Positions 1 through 12,794 of a stretch of 64,000 bases of DNA are shown piece after piece. The stretch is from Culex pipiens pallens (taxonomy: Eukaryota > Arthropoda > Insecta > Diptera > Culicidae): NCBI RefSeq assembly GCF_016801865.2, contig NC_068937.1:112073068-112137067 (forward strand). Reading direction: 5' to 3'. The notes beneath the pieces were generated by a model. The model was not told the DNA's origin. It saw only the letters and a list, made by a program, of their open reading frames with translations, and did no database searches. Numbering within the stretch: position 1 is the stretch's first letter; each line of letters opens with the position of its first letter. A program made the position numbers and the translations under genes.

Positions 1-19
1 CTGCCTTCCGAACTGAGCC

Positions 20-118
20 AAAGTATCGAAAAATCGATTTTTGGTAATAATTTGGGTTTAAATGATTATTTTACATGGAAACCCAAAATATGACCAAAAA
101 TCGATTTTGCGATACTTT
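20..118. repeat. short hairpin (inverted-repeat) element
   Basis: Arms at 20-45 and 93-118 are near-perfect reverse complements (core ATCGATTTTTGGT), with a smaller inner pair around AACCCAAA. This is typical of a palindromic MITE or foldback remnant. No coding potential. Confidence 0.7.
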
Positions 119-120
119 AT

Positions 121-2100
121 ATCACTTTTCTCTAAAACTTCACCCTGAATTGCCACGTTCAAAAAACTGATTTTTGAAGTTTTGTTCAGACGCAAGCCAA
201 ACAACTTTCTAGAAGACCAAAAAAAAATCCCAAAAAAAATCCTGTAAAGCTAAATTTTCAAAATCACCTTAATCGTGAACCACCCTAACTTTCAACCAAA
301 CCAAAAGTTGCTACTTTCCATTTGCAATAACTCTTCTAAAGACACCAAAGCTCCAAAACTTCACCATTTTTCGGAAAATCCGTTTTCCACTTAATTTTGC
401 GATCTGGACCACTGACCACTGATCATTTCTTTTGCCTACTTTGTGATTTTCTATATATTTTCAATGATTTTTTGTGCTTGTTTTAAAGGTTTTTGCTTTG
501 AGAATTCAACTATTTGATTTGATCTTATTGAGTAAATTATTATCCATAATTATCGATAATTATAATCGATAACTTTTAACTAAAGCATTCCTTTTATGAT
601 TCATTTCTAAGGTTCAAACTAAACCAGATAAATGTAAACTATTTTTTTTTCTCATGACAACTGTTGCCAATAAATGACCCATAAACACGAGAATATTAAA
701 ATGTTTTTAAAATTAGCTGTAGAAGTAGTGGGTTGTTGCTTGGAATGTATAAGATTTTGGAAAAATAAAAAAATCGACAAGAGAACTAAACATTTGTGAA
801 TTTTTACATTCTAATATATTCTTTGATCTAATTTGCTTTGGTTAAAATTTTAGCTTTCGTATTTTGCACATTTCTTAAATCATTTATTTAGACTAGAAAT
901 CATGAAAAGTTAAACAAAAGATCCCTCGACAGTCTGGACCTAGTGATTGATAGATTCTCTATGTTTCAAATTTTCAATTTTTTTCTTTCCGTAACAACTT
1001 GAGGAAATCACTTATCCTTGGTGGGACTGGTGGTTACTTCAAAAACCTTTTTTTTCCTCCCCACAACTCCTCTCGTCGCAGAGATGCCGCTGTCTTTGTT
1101 TAAGGAAACGATGCCTGGAAGCCTCGCTGCTGCTGCTGCTGCTGCTCCAGGGTTGTGATACCATCAGCCGTAGTACACAACTCAACCGACGAAAGCAGCT
1201 TTGCAAGCGCAAGTTTAGATAAGATCAGATCAAACGAATCTCCCACGAGAGGGGGGTTGGAGCTTCCGGCTATTCCACACTGGTGGAAGGAAGTACCTTG
1301 TATGGTGCTCCTTCGTGGACGACAACAACAGCATCGTTGACAAAGTCGACGACGAGATCTACAATCTACGAGCGAAAAAAAGAGGTTGCCGTTGTTGTTG
1401 TTCAGGCACAAGTGAGCTCTTGAGTTGGAGGAAAATCTTCCAGAGTGGGAGTTTTTGTGTTTGTGCAATCTTGAGGAGAGAACACATGTTTAGAAAACTG
1501 GAAGTGGATCCAATGCTGCAGTGCGCTGGAACTTTGTGAAGCTCCATGAAGTACAGACACTGTAGCACATGTGAGTATACCGGAAATGAGTGAAATTGGA
1601 CTACGCTGATGGAAGCTATGGCTTTCACTGTTTGATGAACAATCAAGAAGGATGGGAAGTGTGGCGAAGTTTTGAAAACGTGAACATGAGATTTTCGAAT
1701 TTTGATAAGAGTGATTCATCATTCAGAAATTACTGATTTTTCTAAGTAGGCCTAATTATAACTTAGGACTTTGCGGATGAAAATGACCAGAGAACCCAAT
1801 TTGAATTGAATTTGCGCTACGTAAATGGTTTATCCAAATGGCTGCAGCACAACACGAAACAAAGTTTTTCATGGTTTATCGTTGTATTCTAAACTCAACC
1901 CAATTAGAGAAGCCAGAAAGTTTTGCAGTTTTGTGCACCGTGAGTGTTGATAAAATATATAAATTCCAAATAAATGCAAACCAGACAAGCTTTAAATAGA
2001 AAGTTGTTTCCTCGATGAACTTTTACGACATGTTAATTATTTTTTAATTGAAACAGCTCTGAAAGCAGTAAACTTAAACTTTTCAATAAGCTTCACTTTG
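121..2100. other. AT-rich intergenic or intronic DNA, no gene seen
   Basis: No convincing gene. Around 1127-1149 there is a short GCT trinucleotide run inside a slightly GC-richer patch (1070-1560). Overlapping open frames occur here on both strands, but none shows a recognisable domain or consistent coding composition. Confidence 0.5.
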
Positions 2101-2701
2101 TTCGCATCGCAAATGATCCGGTCTCCGCGGGTCTCCGTTTCATAACTTTATTGAAACGGGGCCTGACAGCGCAAATCCCTCATTGATTTCATCGGGCTCA
2201 AAAGTTAAGCCCGCCGCCATCCCAGGCGGGAAAGCCAGCTTTCCATCAAGTTCAATAACAGTTTATTCTCCCGTGACAACCGGGCCCGTTCTCTGGTGCC
2301 TTTGTTCGTGAAAAACGCCTCCCCTCCCTCCTCCCACTCCCCACAAAAGCTCACACGTGTAAACAAAGGCAATGTGGAAGAAAAAAAGATGACAGGCAAA
2401 AAAGGTCAAAGCTGGCTTGGAAAAATTGGACCACCAACTCCCTCCATCCCCCTTCTGCGGTAACAAGGCTTTGCAAAAGTCAAAAAAAAAATGGTCCGGC
2501 TTAACTGGTGGCGGCCACGGTGGAACAAAAAAGCTTCCAAAAATGAACGATCGTCTCGCTGTTTGATGGAACCTCCGGGAACCTTCCGTTGATTTCCAAT
2601 GGTTTTATTTTCAGCGGGAATTGGCGAGAAATGGCTTTTCGTGAAACAAAGTGGATGCAACAGTGAGCGAATCACTTAAAGTGTTGTGGCTTTCATCACT
2701 G
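2101..2701. other. GC-richer unique sequence, no gene seen
   Basis: Non-repetitive within the window and richer in GC than the flanks. Short open frames on the minus strand have no recognisable domain. It could be regulatory or untranslated sequence, but nothing decides this. Confidence 0.35.
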
Positions 2702-4605
2702 GAGCAATTCTCTGAGATGATTTGATTTTTTTAATATTTTTTAATCCGGTTGAAACTTTTTTGGTATGCCCAAAGAAGCCATTTTGCATCATTAGTTTGT
2801 TCATATAATTTTCTGTGCAAATTTGGCAGCTGTCCATACAAAAATGAAATATGAAAATTCAAATACCAGTATCTTTTGAAGGATTTTTTTAAGGAAAAGG
2901 ATTACACTGAAAAAAAATGATTCACGGTAAAAAAAGAGATGATTTTTAGTTTCCCTTTTTGCCAATAAAACTTTTTTAGCAAAAAACATTATTTCTTTTT
3001 TTATGTGTTAGGGGATATCAAATCAACTTTTCAGAAATTTCATTAATGTGCAAAAATTGTTTGACCAAGTTATGATTTTTTGAAAAAATACTGATTTTTC
3101 ATAAAATCAAAATATTGGTCTCAACATTCTAATTCCAGCTCAAATCGGGATTTTTGGTACTTTTGTACCCACCCTCTCCGATTTCAATGAATCTTTGTAG
3201 ACATGTTATCCTAGACCTGTATAAGCAATTTTTGTGTATATGGAGCCAATTGTACTCGAAAATAACATTTGAGAAGGGTATATTTTTTTTTTTTTTGTAC
3301 CTTGAAATTAAAAATTTCTGTATTTTAAGCCGTTGCATCGTATCAAAAAGTAGTCAATGACAAACTTGTAGAAAATTGGACGGGCTTTCTGAAAAAAAAA
3401 ATACACTCAAGTAAAAAAAAACACTTCTACGAGATTTTTTAATTTTTTTAAGTTTAAAAGTTAAATTCTAAGGTGATGTCACGATTTTTTTCGCTCAAAA
3501 TTTTTGAGGAAACAGCCTAAGATGTTACAAAAAGAATCATGAAAAATGCGGGATGGTATGTCTCTCCTACAAAAATGGACGAGCTTTCCGTTAAAAATAC
3601 CTACGAGGCTTAAAAAATCAAGCCTGTCATTTAGAAATTGCCGAAAACCATCAAAAAACCTATTTTTTCAGCATTTTTTTTATTTTTAAAACCGCTGTGT
3701 TTTCCAAGGATTGGACAAAGGACAATGGTCAATATGTTGACATTTAGACCACTTAAAAAAACAGTTTTAGTAAATGATTTTTGTATTTTTTTTTTTCAGA
3801 AGAAACAAACCATCCTGCATTTTTCTTGAGTCTTTTTGTAACATCTTAGGCTATTTCCTCAAAAATTTTAAACGAAAATAAAATCGTAACATCACCGTTA
3901 AATTTAAGTTTTAAACCTAAAAATTTAAAAATCTCGTAGAAAGGCATGTATTTTTAGTTCATTGTATTTTTTCAGAAAGCCCGACGAATTTCCTACAAGT
4001 TTGTCTTTGACTACTTTTAGATACGATGCAACGGCTTCGAGGTACAGAAATTTTAAAATTACAAAAAAAAAATGTTTAAATAATTTAAACCCTTCTCAAA
4101 TGTTATTTCCGAGTACAATTGGCTCCATATACACAAAATGGCTTGTATAGGCCTAGGATAACATGTCTACAAAGTTTAATTGAAATCCCGATTTGAGCTG
4201 GATTTGCTTCTTCATTTTTCGATGTAAAATTGAATTTGAAATCCAAAAAATATTTTATTGAAATTTTGGTATGCCCATATTTGAAGAAAAAAAATTGAAA
4301 AGCTGAGAAAATTCTCATTTTTTAACTTTGGTGACACGACCCTCAGTTTGTGAGATTTTGCCATGCAAAGGTTTCAAAACAGAAAAATTCTTATTTTCTT
4401 AGTCTCACTCAAACATTCTACAATTTTCTAATGTCGATATCTCAGCAATTAATGGTCGGATATTCAATGTTAAAATATGGAATTTTCTAGAAATTTTTCG
4501 ATCTTTCCGAAAACAATATTTTAATTTTTTTATCAAGACTAACATTTCAAAAGGACATAATATTAACTGTTTAGCCCTTTTGAAATGTTAGTTTTGATAA
4601 TCCCA
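2702..4605. mobile_element. foldback element, family with GAGC..TTCTCT termini (copy 1, right arm mostly lost)
   Basis: Begins GAGCAATTCTCT, the terminus shared with copies at 23849-26451, 43377-51224 and 51512-53510. The left-arm landmarks 'gccattttgcatcat' and 'ggcagctgtccatac' are at 2778-2840. The order seen in other copies resumes at 4205-4600 after the insertion at 3135-4201 and ends near the family's central palindrome ('actaacatttcaaaa'). The right arm is missing. No transposase gene is present, so it is non-autonomous. Confidence 0.75.
3135..4201. mobile_element. inverted-repeat element nested in foldback copy 1
   Basis: Termini CCAGCTCAAATCGGG (3135) and its complement CCCGATTTGAGCTGG (ending 4201) bound arms of about 400 bp (3135-3570 and 3800-4201) around a short centre. 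The flanks are ATT at 3132-3134 and ATT at 4202-4204, consistent with a 3-bp target duplication. Other foldback copies run continuously across this point, which supports insertion. A diverged relative lies at 12795-13490. Confidence 0.75.
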
Positions 4606-5979
4606 TTTTCTGCAACCAACTTTGAAGAATTAAATAAATTTCACTCAAAAGACTCGACTCAACTTAAATGACTCAAGAAAACTTATTTTATTAAATCGAG
4701 ATTAACAACATCTGGTCATGAATTGATGCATGTAAATATCACGCAATGCTTGTAACTTTTAACAGGTTTATCACATTTTTGCAATCATTCAAATTATTGA
4801 TTAAAATCTGTCTGATATTTTTGTATTCTTTGTGAAAACGTCGTAAATTTTTAAAATAAAATTGCCAGAAAGAAATAATAAAATGTCACAATCCTTTTCC
4901 TATGGTTTTTGCAATTTTATTTCTCAAAAATGAAAAATGATTATTTATAAGGCATTGTCTCTAAAATAAACTTAAAAATCTTTGGCACCTTGAGAACACC
5001 AAAAAAAGCTCATGTTTAATATCTAAAATCACTTATTTTCTATATTATCAACAATTGCATTTCTTCCAATTTGATAACTGCTCTAAAAAAACCTGCAAAA
5101 ACCAACAGTCTATTCTCGTTGCGTTTCGGTAAAAAAAAGTGGAAAAGAGGCCCCTCTTACAGTCTCTGGTAGTCTGTAAAAAATTAACATTTCATCAACT
5201 ATTCATTCACTGTGTGCTTTCGGGCCCAGGCAAACCGTTGGTCTTCTTTCGAAAGCTGCTCCATCCGGGGCAGCATTGGACGGTGGACCCGCCAAACCGG
5301 AAAACCTAGTTAAATGGCGGACAAACGTCGAAGAAGTAAAAAAGGGAGCGAACAAATGGTGGCTCCACCAGCAAATTCCATCAGATGTCAGCGCCAGAAC
5401 GCCCTAGCTGCCACGCCAGTGCAATGCTCGATGAAGCATTTTCATCCCCTTGGAGAACGCTCGGTTAACCCTTAGTGGAGTTGGTTTGATTTTTCCCAGA
5501 AAGTATTTTTCAAGCATTTTAAAATTATTTTATCTTGTTTTTCTTGAATTTTAAAAGTGGTGTTTTGAAAAATCTGCAAAAACACTGTCTAGTCAAGGGA
5601 TAATTGTTAAAACCAAAGGGTGTTAAGCTGTTCTGCAAGCCTTTACTCGCTTTATCCTCTCAGAAATGATGGAGTTTTTTTTTCCGCCCGGTTAAGATTC
5701 ACGCTGCGGGAAGCCACTCGGAAAACCCGGCCTGGTACATTACCCAATGACTGACTGACAGTGAATGGTGCCACATGGTCGGTGACGGTAAACTGGGCGC
5801 AAAAAAAGGAACGCAAATTCAAGGCAGATCCTTTTTCTCCTGTTTTTGACTGACACGACGGTGGCCCCTGAAGGTTGGTATCGGGAATGGCATTTGCGTA
5901 AATTATGGGATTGGCATGATATTTTGTGACTAAATTGTCTCCATTGCAGTTCTTTTGCCAATTTTGATAATCTGAAAAT
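4606..5979. other. unique DNA, no gene seen
   Basis: 4606-5180 is AT-rich. 5180-5960 is GC-richer and not repeated in the window. No domain-bearing open frame and no convincing splice pair was seen. The GC-richer part may be conserved non-coding sequence. Confidence 0.35.
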
Positions 5980-6955
5980 TTGTCAGCTTGCCATTCTGCC
6001 CATCTGACATTCCACCAATTTTCTGATTACTGTTTGTCTAATTGTTATCAGTCCTCAATTTTTAGATTAACCAATCGTCCAATCAACGAGTCTACCTATC
6101 TACCAAACAGCCAATCCGCGTACCTGCCTACCTGTTGTTCTTCCAAACTGCCCATATGACAACCTGGCAATTTATTTATCTGTCGATCTGCCAAACTGCC
6201 AATCTGATCACATCTCAATCTGCCACTCATTAATTTAATCATCTATCACAATGTCAACTCATCAATAATTTCTCAAGCACCCAATTACCTAATCTGCCAT
6301 TCTGCCTATCTGCAAGACTGTCAATCTGCCATTCTGCCAATTTCGCAATCTACCAATATGCCAATCTGCCAATATTCCAAACTCACAATCATCATCAATT
6401 TATCAAATTACCGTTTATCAATTTTTCAATCTGCCGTCTGCGATTTGAAAATTTATCTACGAATCTGCTATTTATAAATTTATGTACCTGTCAATTTATC
6501 AATGATTTATTGAGCTGATAAGTAGCCAACCTGCCATTTATCTATCTAAAAATATGTCATACTGCCTATCTACAAATCAGCCATTCTGCCAATCTCGCAA
6601 TCTTTCAATATGTCAATTTGTAAATATTCCAAACCGATAATCATTTGATCTGCCTGTTCTCAAATCTACCAACAGGAAACTTTCTAATCTACCATCTGCA
6701 GTTTGTCAAACTGCCGTCTGCGATCTGAAAATTTGTTATCTGCCAATCTGATATTTATTAATTTATGTTTCTGTCAATTTATCCATGATTTATTAAGCTG
6801 AAAATTTGCCAATCTGCCATCCTATCTACAAATCTGCCATTCTGCCAATCTCGCTCTCTCTGGAAATATCACAAACTGACAATCATCCATTCTGCCTATT
6901 CTCAAATCAACCTATCTGGCAACTTTCTTATCTACCGTGTGCCAGTTTGTCAATC

Positions 6956-7180
6956 TCATCATCCCGGTATGAGAACCGAACTCATCCCCTACCGGTCAGT
7001 ATTCCCAGGCGGCAGATTTACTCTTTAAAGCAGGCATGCCAGATTTGCAGATTTTTTAGCACAGGCTCAATGCTCGAAGGAATCTGAAAGGATCTGACTT
7101 GCCGAGCCAGACAGGAATCGAACCCATCACTTTCCGCTTACAAGACGAAATCCGTAACCTCTCGGCCACGATAGCTCGGC
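6956..7180 (-). mobile_element. tRNA-derived SINE-like element
   Basis: On the minus strand, 7180-7101 reads as a tRNA-like head. It has an A box TGGCCGAGAGG and a B box GGTTCGATTCC, both RNA polymerase III promoter elements, and is flanked by a 7-bp complementary pair GCCGAGC/GCTCGGC. The remaining stem positions do not fit a standard tRNA, so a tRNA-derived SINE is more likely than a functional tRNA gene. The body continues to about 6956, where it re-enters the satellite. Confidence 0.6.
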
Positions 7181-7655
7181 ATTTGAAATTTTGTTATCTG
7201 CCAATCTGCTATTTATTAATTTATATTCCTGTCAATTTATTAATGATTTGTTTAGGACTTGTCATTTGTCCATCATCCAATCTGCCATTCTGCCAATTTT
7301 GCAATCTGCCAATACTGCAGACTGACACTCAACCAGTCTGCCTATCTGCCAAAAAAAAAAAACAGCAAATCTATCAACCAACCGACAAGCTGCCCATCAG
7401 ATGATTTGCCTTTCCTCAAATCTGCCAATCTGCCGTATTTTAATTTGCCAATCTAACATCTGCCATTTGAAAGTTTGTTATCTGCCAATGTAAAAATGTC
7501 AATCTGTTTTCCAATTTATAAAATGAACTGCTAATCTGCCATTTATTTTATTTTATCTGCCAATCTGCCTGTTTTTAATTTGAACTTTCACCAACTTGTC
7601 AACTACTCAATCTGACGATTTTTCAATCAATTTGCCAAACTACCAGTCCATCAAT

Positions 7656-7802
7656 TCTCGAGTTTTTTTAAAGGTCCTATAAACAAAATTTTGAATTTTT
7701 GCATTTTGCGTGTTTTCAGAACCGCCTTGAGTCAGGAGTATTCAAAAACACCCAGAAAGCAAAACATATTTTTGTTATTGGACCTTTAAAAAAACTCTAG
7801 AA
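7656..7802. mobile_element. palindromic MITE
   Basis: The ends 'gagtttttttaaaggtcc' (7660) and 'ggacctttaaaaaaactc' (to 7798) are reverse complements. The interior contains 'aaccgcctTGAGTCAGG'. A partial relative with the same interior lies at 30340-30440. It has no coding capacity and sits inside the octamer satellite. Confidence 0.7.
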
Positions 7803-8200
7803 TATGTTAAGCTGCCAACTAGCCAATGTGTCGTCTGCCAATTTGCCAGTCTGCTAATGCTAATCTGCCTTCTGCCAATTGACAATTTTGAATCGGCCAA
7901 TTCGGAAGTCTGCCCTTTTTAAAAATCTGCCTAACTGCCAGTCCGTCAGTCCGTCCGGCAGATTAACATATTAGCTGACTGCCAGATTGTCAGCTAATTT
8001 GTTAATCTTCCATCTGCAATTTGTCAATTTTGAATCTGCCAATTCGGAAGTGTGCCCTATTATAAAATCTGTCTAACTGCCAGTCCGTCTATCTGTCAAT
8101 TTGACAATCTACAAATCTGCCTTCGTGACAATTTCAATCTGCCCTTTGCAAATTTGTGATTTTCTAGCCATTAATTTGAAAAATATACTCATTTGGCAAT

Positions 8201-9123
8201 TGCCAAATTTGTCAGGTCTTCTTTTAAGCTGCCAAACTGTCAAAAACAAATATTGTGTTAGCAAAACGTCTTCAACGCGTGACCGATTTGGTACAAAAGT
8301 GACATCAGCAGAAAAAAAGAAACCAATTACCACTCACAGCAGCGAGGCTGTAAATACACGTCTCGCAACAGCAACGTACACGAAAAAAAAAAACTGCCGA
8401 CAACTCAATCAATTGGCCATCAAAGCAAATCTCTCGCCAAAACAAGTTCGGCCAAACTGTCGGAGGATATGTTCGTGCTTTCTATGGACAAGGTTGCTAA
8501 AATGTAAGGTTGGTACATTTTGTTTGTCTCCTTTTTTTTATTTTTATCGTTTTTTACGTGGTGATGTCGAAGTTAAACTTCGTTTGATGACAATGCTTCA
8601 AAATACGCTCAACAATGATTTGCTCACTTCATCTTCAACTTTTCCGATACCTTTAATGAGGAATGATTAAATTCTCGGAATCTGCAAACTCGGCCAACAA
8701 ACTCATTCGGATGTAATAAACTCGTCGCCAAGTCTGAATCAAAAGGACACTCACACACACGCCCCCACAACACAACTTAATCTCGTTCTGTCACACGCAT
8801 GTCTTCCCACTCTTTGCGCCCGAGCCCAAGATCCGCTCAAGAACAGCTCGTCTAGAAACGAAAGTTTTCTCGCTACTTTTCTATTTATTTGGCGAGCAAA
8901 ACTTTGCCACGTATCATTCGTTCTGCCCTTCAAAACGATACGTGACAGTGTGCTCTCACACGACGGGTGATGTGTCAATGTGTTTGTGTGGCGTGTCACG
9001 CCCACGCACGGAGATTGGTGTCTCCCGTGGAAACGAATTATGGGTCAGAGATAAACAGATATGCTCGTCTAGGCTGGTCCAGTCGAAGAAAAAAAAATAG
9101 TTCAAATCATAAAACTATCAAAC
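8201..9123. other. unique DNA, no gene seen
   Basis: A 189-codon open frame (8101-8670, plus) begins in the satellite and shows no recognisable domain. 8720-9060 is GC-richer with CA-rich stretches and could be regulatory. No confident gene. Confidence 0.35.
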
Positions 9124-9279
9124 TCACTTCACTCAATCACTCATTAATTCATTCACTCACTCACCTTTCATTCATTCATTCATTCATTAATTTATTCATT
9201 CATTCACTCACTCACTCAATCATTCATTTACTCACTCACTCACTCACTAACTCACTTTTTTCTCACTCACTCACTCACC
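9124..9279. repeat. tetranucleotide microsatellite (TCAC/TCAT)n
   Basis: Mixed runs of 'tcac' and 'tcat' units over about 155 bp, with a few 'taat' variants. The tetramer period explains the Ser/His/Leu-rich frame crossing it. Confidence 0.85.
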
Positions 9280-10600
9280 TAGAAGTTCCACAAACAAAAT
9301 TCGAGCCTTCTTCTTTGTCTGTGCTCGTTTTCGTCATTCGGCAAGGTCGGCTTAATGTGTCCGGGACAGTTCCAAGCCTCTGGGTGTGGCGGCATCTCCC
9401 GGGAAGGACACACACCGGGGAGTTTGGCCAGCAAACTTGTCACTCATCAAGGAAGGAAAAATAACTACAAGAAGAAGCATCCTTCAAAGAAAATTACCGA
9501 ACCAAGCAGACGGATCGCCGGATCTTGGGCAAGACATTAGTGAACATGTTTTGGACCGAACTGAATCCAACCGACCAACAGATGGCGCGCAGAGACCACA
9601 GCGCGCCCCAATGTATGCAATGCTTGGTTTCGATACAAGACACGACTCGACAGGACGTACGTGGGCTGAAACGGCGAGAGGTCCGTTCAATTTCTGAGAG
9701 TCCGCTGTGCTTTTTGGGAAATGGGCATTAGTAGAGATAATAAAAGGTGGCACGTGTCGCAATTGAGAAAAGTATTTCGGGGTGATTTGAGGTGGAGCTT
9801 TTGGGAGTGTGTGGGAATTTACCGGATTAGCTAAAGTGTGGTCATGTAGTTGAATGCTTTTAGCGCGAAAGGGGCTTTTAAGAATAGATGGTCTTTAAGG
9901 TAATTTAGAGACGTTTTCAACTTTGTTCTAAATAAGCTATGTCAAATCAGAGACTTAAATGGTCATGGAATTGATTAGCGTCTGTGGCGTTCTAGCATAC
10001 AAGTTAAATGCAATTAAATAATAAGAGAGCAAGATCGCATAACATTATAGTGCATTGTAATGAATCTTCATGACATCGCGGAATATGCCTAGACGAATCT
10101 AGAACACCACACGAAGAATTTGAACAACTATGCAAACGGTCGTTACCCCATGCTTAAAGTTGCTCCTTGGTCCATTCACCTTCACAAAAACTGAAATCTG
10201 AGTGAATGGCATTCGTTAAATCTCAAATAAGCTGTTAACATCAAAACAATCGATATTTTATAAAAAAAAAACGCCAGAATTAAGGAAATCAAAACCATAA
10301 ATTTCTGCTTTGCCTTCCCGGTGCTTCGAACGCCTATGAAATATTTCACTGAAATGTTTCACAGTTTTGGTAAACTCATGTTTTTAATTTGATTAAATTG
10401 TTTTAGCATTACCTGCAGCTTCCAAACATACTCGAAATGAAAACACAGTTTTGACAATAATTATGCGAACTTATACCAAAATAACTGATAAAACAAGGCG
10501 TTATCCAACTCCAAGCGAAACTAACTGTTGGATGCTTTGGAGAATTTCCCATATCCCTTTAAAACGTGGAGCAATTAAAAAATCTCCTTTTGGTTCAAAA
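9280..10600. other. unique DNA, no gene seen
   Basis: 9290-9760 is GC-richer and open in several frames without a recognisable product. 9760-10600 is AT-rich. No paired splice signals or domains were seen. Confidence 0.35.
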
Positions 10601-10770
10601 CTTATAGTTTCAAACTCAACAAACAGTTTTGGCAGCTTTCCATGCAAAAATAGTACGTAATTATTTGAAAATCTTTATCATGTGGAGGAATCTTCTGATC
10701 AATTTGGTACCTTCAGCAAAGTTGTAGATGCTGATAAGAATCGTGAAAAAAGTACAGAAAAAAAAAATGC
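10601..10770. repeat. fragment related to the foldback family arm
   Basis: Contains 'ttggcagctttccatgcaaaaat' followed by 'gatcaatttggtaccttcagcaaagttgtag', in the same order as in the arms at 2820-2900 and 43520-43620 but more diverged. An old partial copy. Confidence 0.5.
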
Positions 10771-12360
10771 TTGACGTTTTAAAAATGAATTTTATTTCAT
10801 AAAAAAAATTAAAAGTTCCCAGTTTTCAATTTTAGAAATTTTTCATATGTTCAAGTTATAGAGACAAAGTTTCATAAAAAACATTTTCATCAAAATAAAT
10901 CAAATTTGGCTTGAAATGTGAGTAACATTTGAAAGTTAATTGAAATGTAGTTTGATTTGTTACAGGAAAATACAAAACCTAAAATCATGGAACCAAGTGA
11001 ACTTTCGAGCCATTTCAAAATATTTGAAAATCGATCGAAGGTGGCCGAGCATAAATTTTCGGGCGAAATTAGTTTCCAAAGTCCAAACTAAGACCCGTTT
11101 CCCACCGATCGCTACGTAGGTTGCACACCAAATTTCTCCAGCCTGTTGTCGCAATTCAGCAACAGCCGAGAAACGACCCTGTTGTTTCTGTACAATAAAA
11201 ACAACTAGGGGAGGGGCCTTAAAGTCCCACTAAATTTGCTTATCGATTGCGCCACAAACATGCACTGTTTACGACGCCGAAAGTTTAAGAGGGGGGCTTT
11301 CCAGCCAACGGGGACCGATGGAAAAGAAGAAGGCAGATCAAGAGGAAGAAGAATAAGTATTTAGAACTCCCCCCCCCCCCCGCCTTCCGGTTAAGAAGTG
11401 TCTCGAGAAGCTTTGGAAAAGTTCACGGATGCGTGGGTTTTGGAAAGAAAAAGGCTGGCAGCAAATTTACACGGCATCTTGAGAGGAAAGTGAGAAGCAC
11501 GTGAAAAAATCTGGGACCAGACGAATCTTCGTTTGCGGAGTTCAATTAGAAGTGAGAAGCTAATGTGAAATTTGTGATATTTTCTTTATCAAAAATTTAG
11601 AATAAAAATCTTGAAAATACAAACGTCAATATTAATTTAATTACACATTTTATTACATAAAAGCTATAATAAAAATACAGAATCCCATTCATTTTAAATG
11701 TTTACTATTTAAATATTAAATGTGATAACCCAGCCCAGTGATCAGCTCTCAGCAACTACAATTATCCCGCCTGAATGTTCATGCCTCAACTACAACTGCT
11801 CATCTCTCCTTATTGAAACGCTCAGCGCCGAACGAAGCCGAACACGTGTTCGTGTTTGCACACTCGCAAGTGACATTTTTCCTTTTCTCTCTCATTCCCG
11901 CTTCCACAATCATCCTACCGCAACAGCGTTTAACCACAAAAGCCGCCACAAAACCAATTTCGCAAACGCAATTTAGCGGGACGTCTTGCGTGGTCGGCTC
12001 CTAGTCGCCGGAGAGATTGAGAAACTCAGCGGTAAGAGCGCAGAGTTGAGGAAAAGGGAAGCAGTGAAAGAGAGAGAATGCCATCGCTGGGAATCACGAG
12101 ACACAAGAAGAGATCTCACAAGCTATAGTGATGATCGCTATACTCTCGGATGTTTTTGGTGCAGAGATAATCAATTGATAGCTGCTTTATCACTCATTGG
12201 CAACACTGCCAGTGATTCTCAACCTTATTCGATTCATTCCCCCTTGGCTAGTTTTCAAGAACCTCAACCTCCTTCGAATTTTCAACAAATTGGTATCGAT
12301 GCACACCTGTCAAAATCAAAACTGTACTGTTTATAGAAGTTTTTTGTACTTTCGCATCTA
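10771..12360. other. unique DNA, no gene seen; promoter-like patch at 11720-12250
   Basis: 10771-11700 includes a poly-C run near 11371. 11720-12250 has higher GC and several overlapping open frames without domains. It could be a 5' exon, a promoter or a solo LTR, but no LTR boundaries or splice consensus could be settled. Confidence 0.3.
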
Positions 12361-12740
12361 TTTAACGTGAAGACATCCATCATTGTCATGATTTTTCGTT
12401 CAAAGATATAAATTTTGCGTCGCTTTCAATATTTTGACAAAATTCCTTCAACAAGTTGTTTAGAATAAGGCCTTACACATGCTGATTCCTTTTGGTAACG
12501 ATAATACCATTCCTTGTAATGGCCAACTAGGACGTCAATGACTGTGCCACAATATTATATAAATTTTGAAGCACATTTGATTTAGATCAAAAATTCTTTC
12601 AGCGGCTTCAAGAAGGCAACAACCGGCACATGCTGATTCCTTTTGGTGCTGAAATTCTTTAAATTGAATTTAATACAGAATATTTTATAGTGATGATCAA
12701 TTTTCTTCGAAAATGATCAACGGCTTCACCTTAAAAATAA
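12361..12740. repeat. interspersed repeat, copy 1 (pair with 29484-29888)
   Basis: Begins 'ttaacgtgaagac' and matches 29484-29888 in the same orientation over most of its length, including 'catgctgattccttttggtaacgat' and 'gccaactaggacgtc'. This copy lacks about 30 bp present in the other just before 'gccaactagg'. No coding potential. Confidence 0.75.
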
Positions 12741-12794
12741 TCAAATTCTTTTAACCTAATTTTTTACCTGTTGTAATGGAATGAAAAAAAAATT

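Larger units (their letters stand above)
5980..8200. repeat. degenerate octamer-like satellite (ATCTGCCA and variants)
   Basis: About 2.2 kb consists mainly of imperfect iterations of 'atctgcca' and 'atctgtca', with irregular spacers and many substitutions. The composition is strand-biased (C-rich and T-rich on the plus strand, few G). It is interrupted by a SINE-like segment (6956-7180) and a palindromic MITE (7656-7802). Open frames inside it are by-products of the repeat. Similar short patches occur at 39745-39775 and 41228-41300. Confidence 0.8.

Noticed and set aside
7101..7180. Functional tRNA gene
   Set aside because: A and B boxes and a 7-bp end pairing are present, but the distance from the A box to the 5' end and the anticodon stem do not fit a standard tRNA. 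It is linked to a SINE-like body.
8101..8670. 189-codon plus-strand open frame
   Set aside because: It begins in the octamer satellite, has low-complexity composition and no recognisable domain.
9124..9464. Ser/His/Leu-rich plus-strand frame
   Set aside because: Produced by the tetranucleotide microsatellite.
11720..12250. Solo LTR of a retrotransposon
   Set aside because: The composition is suggestive, but no matching TG...CA boundaries with a target duplication could be found.
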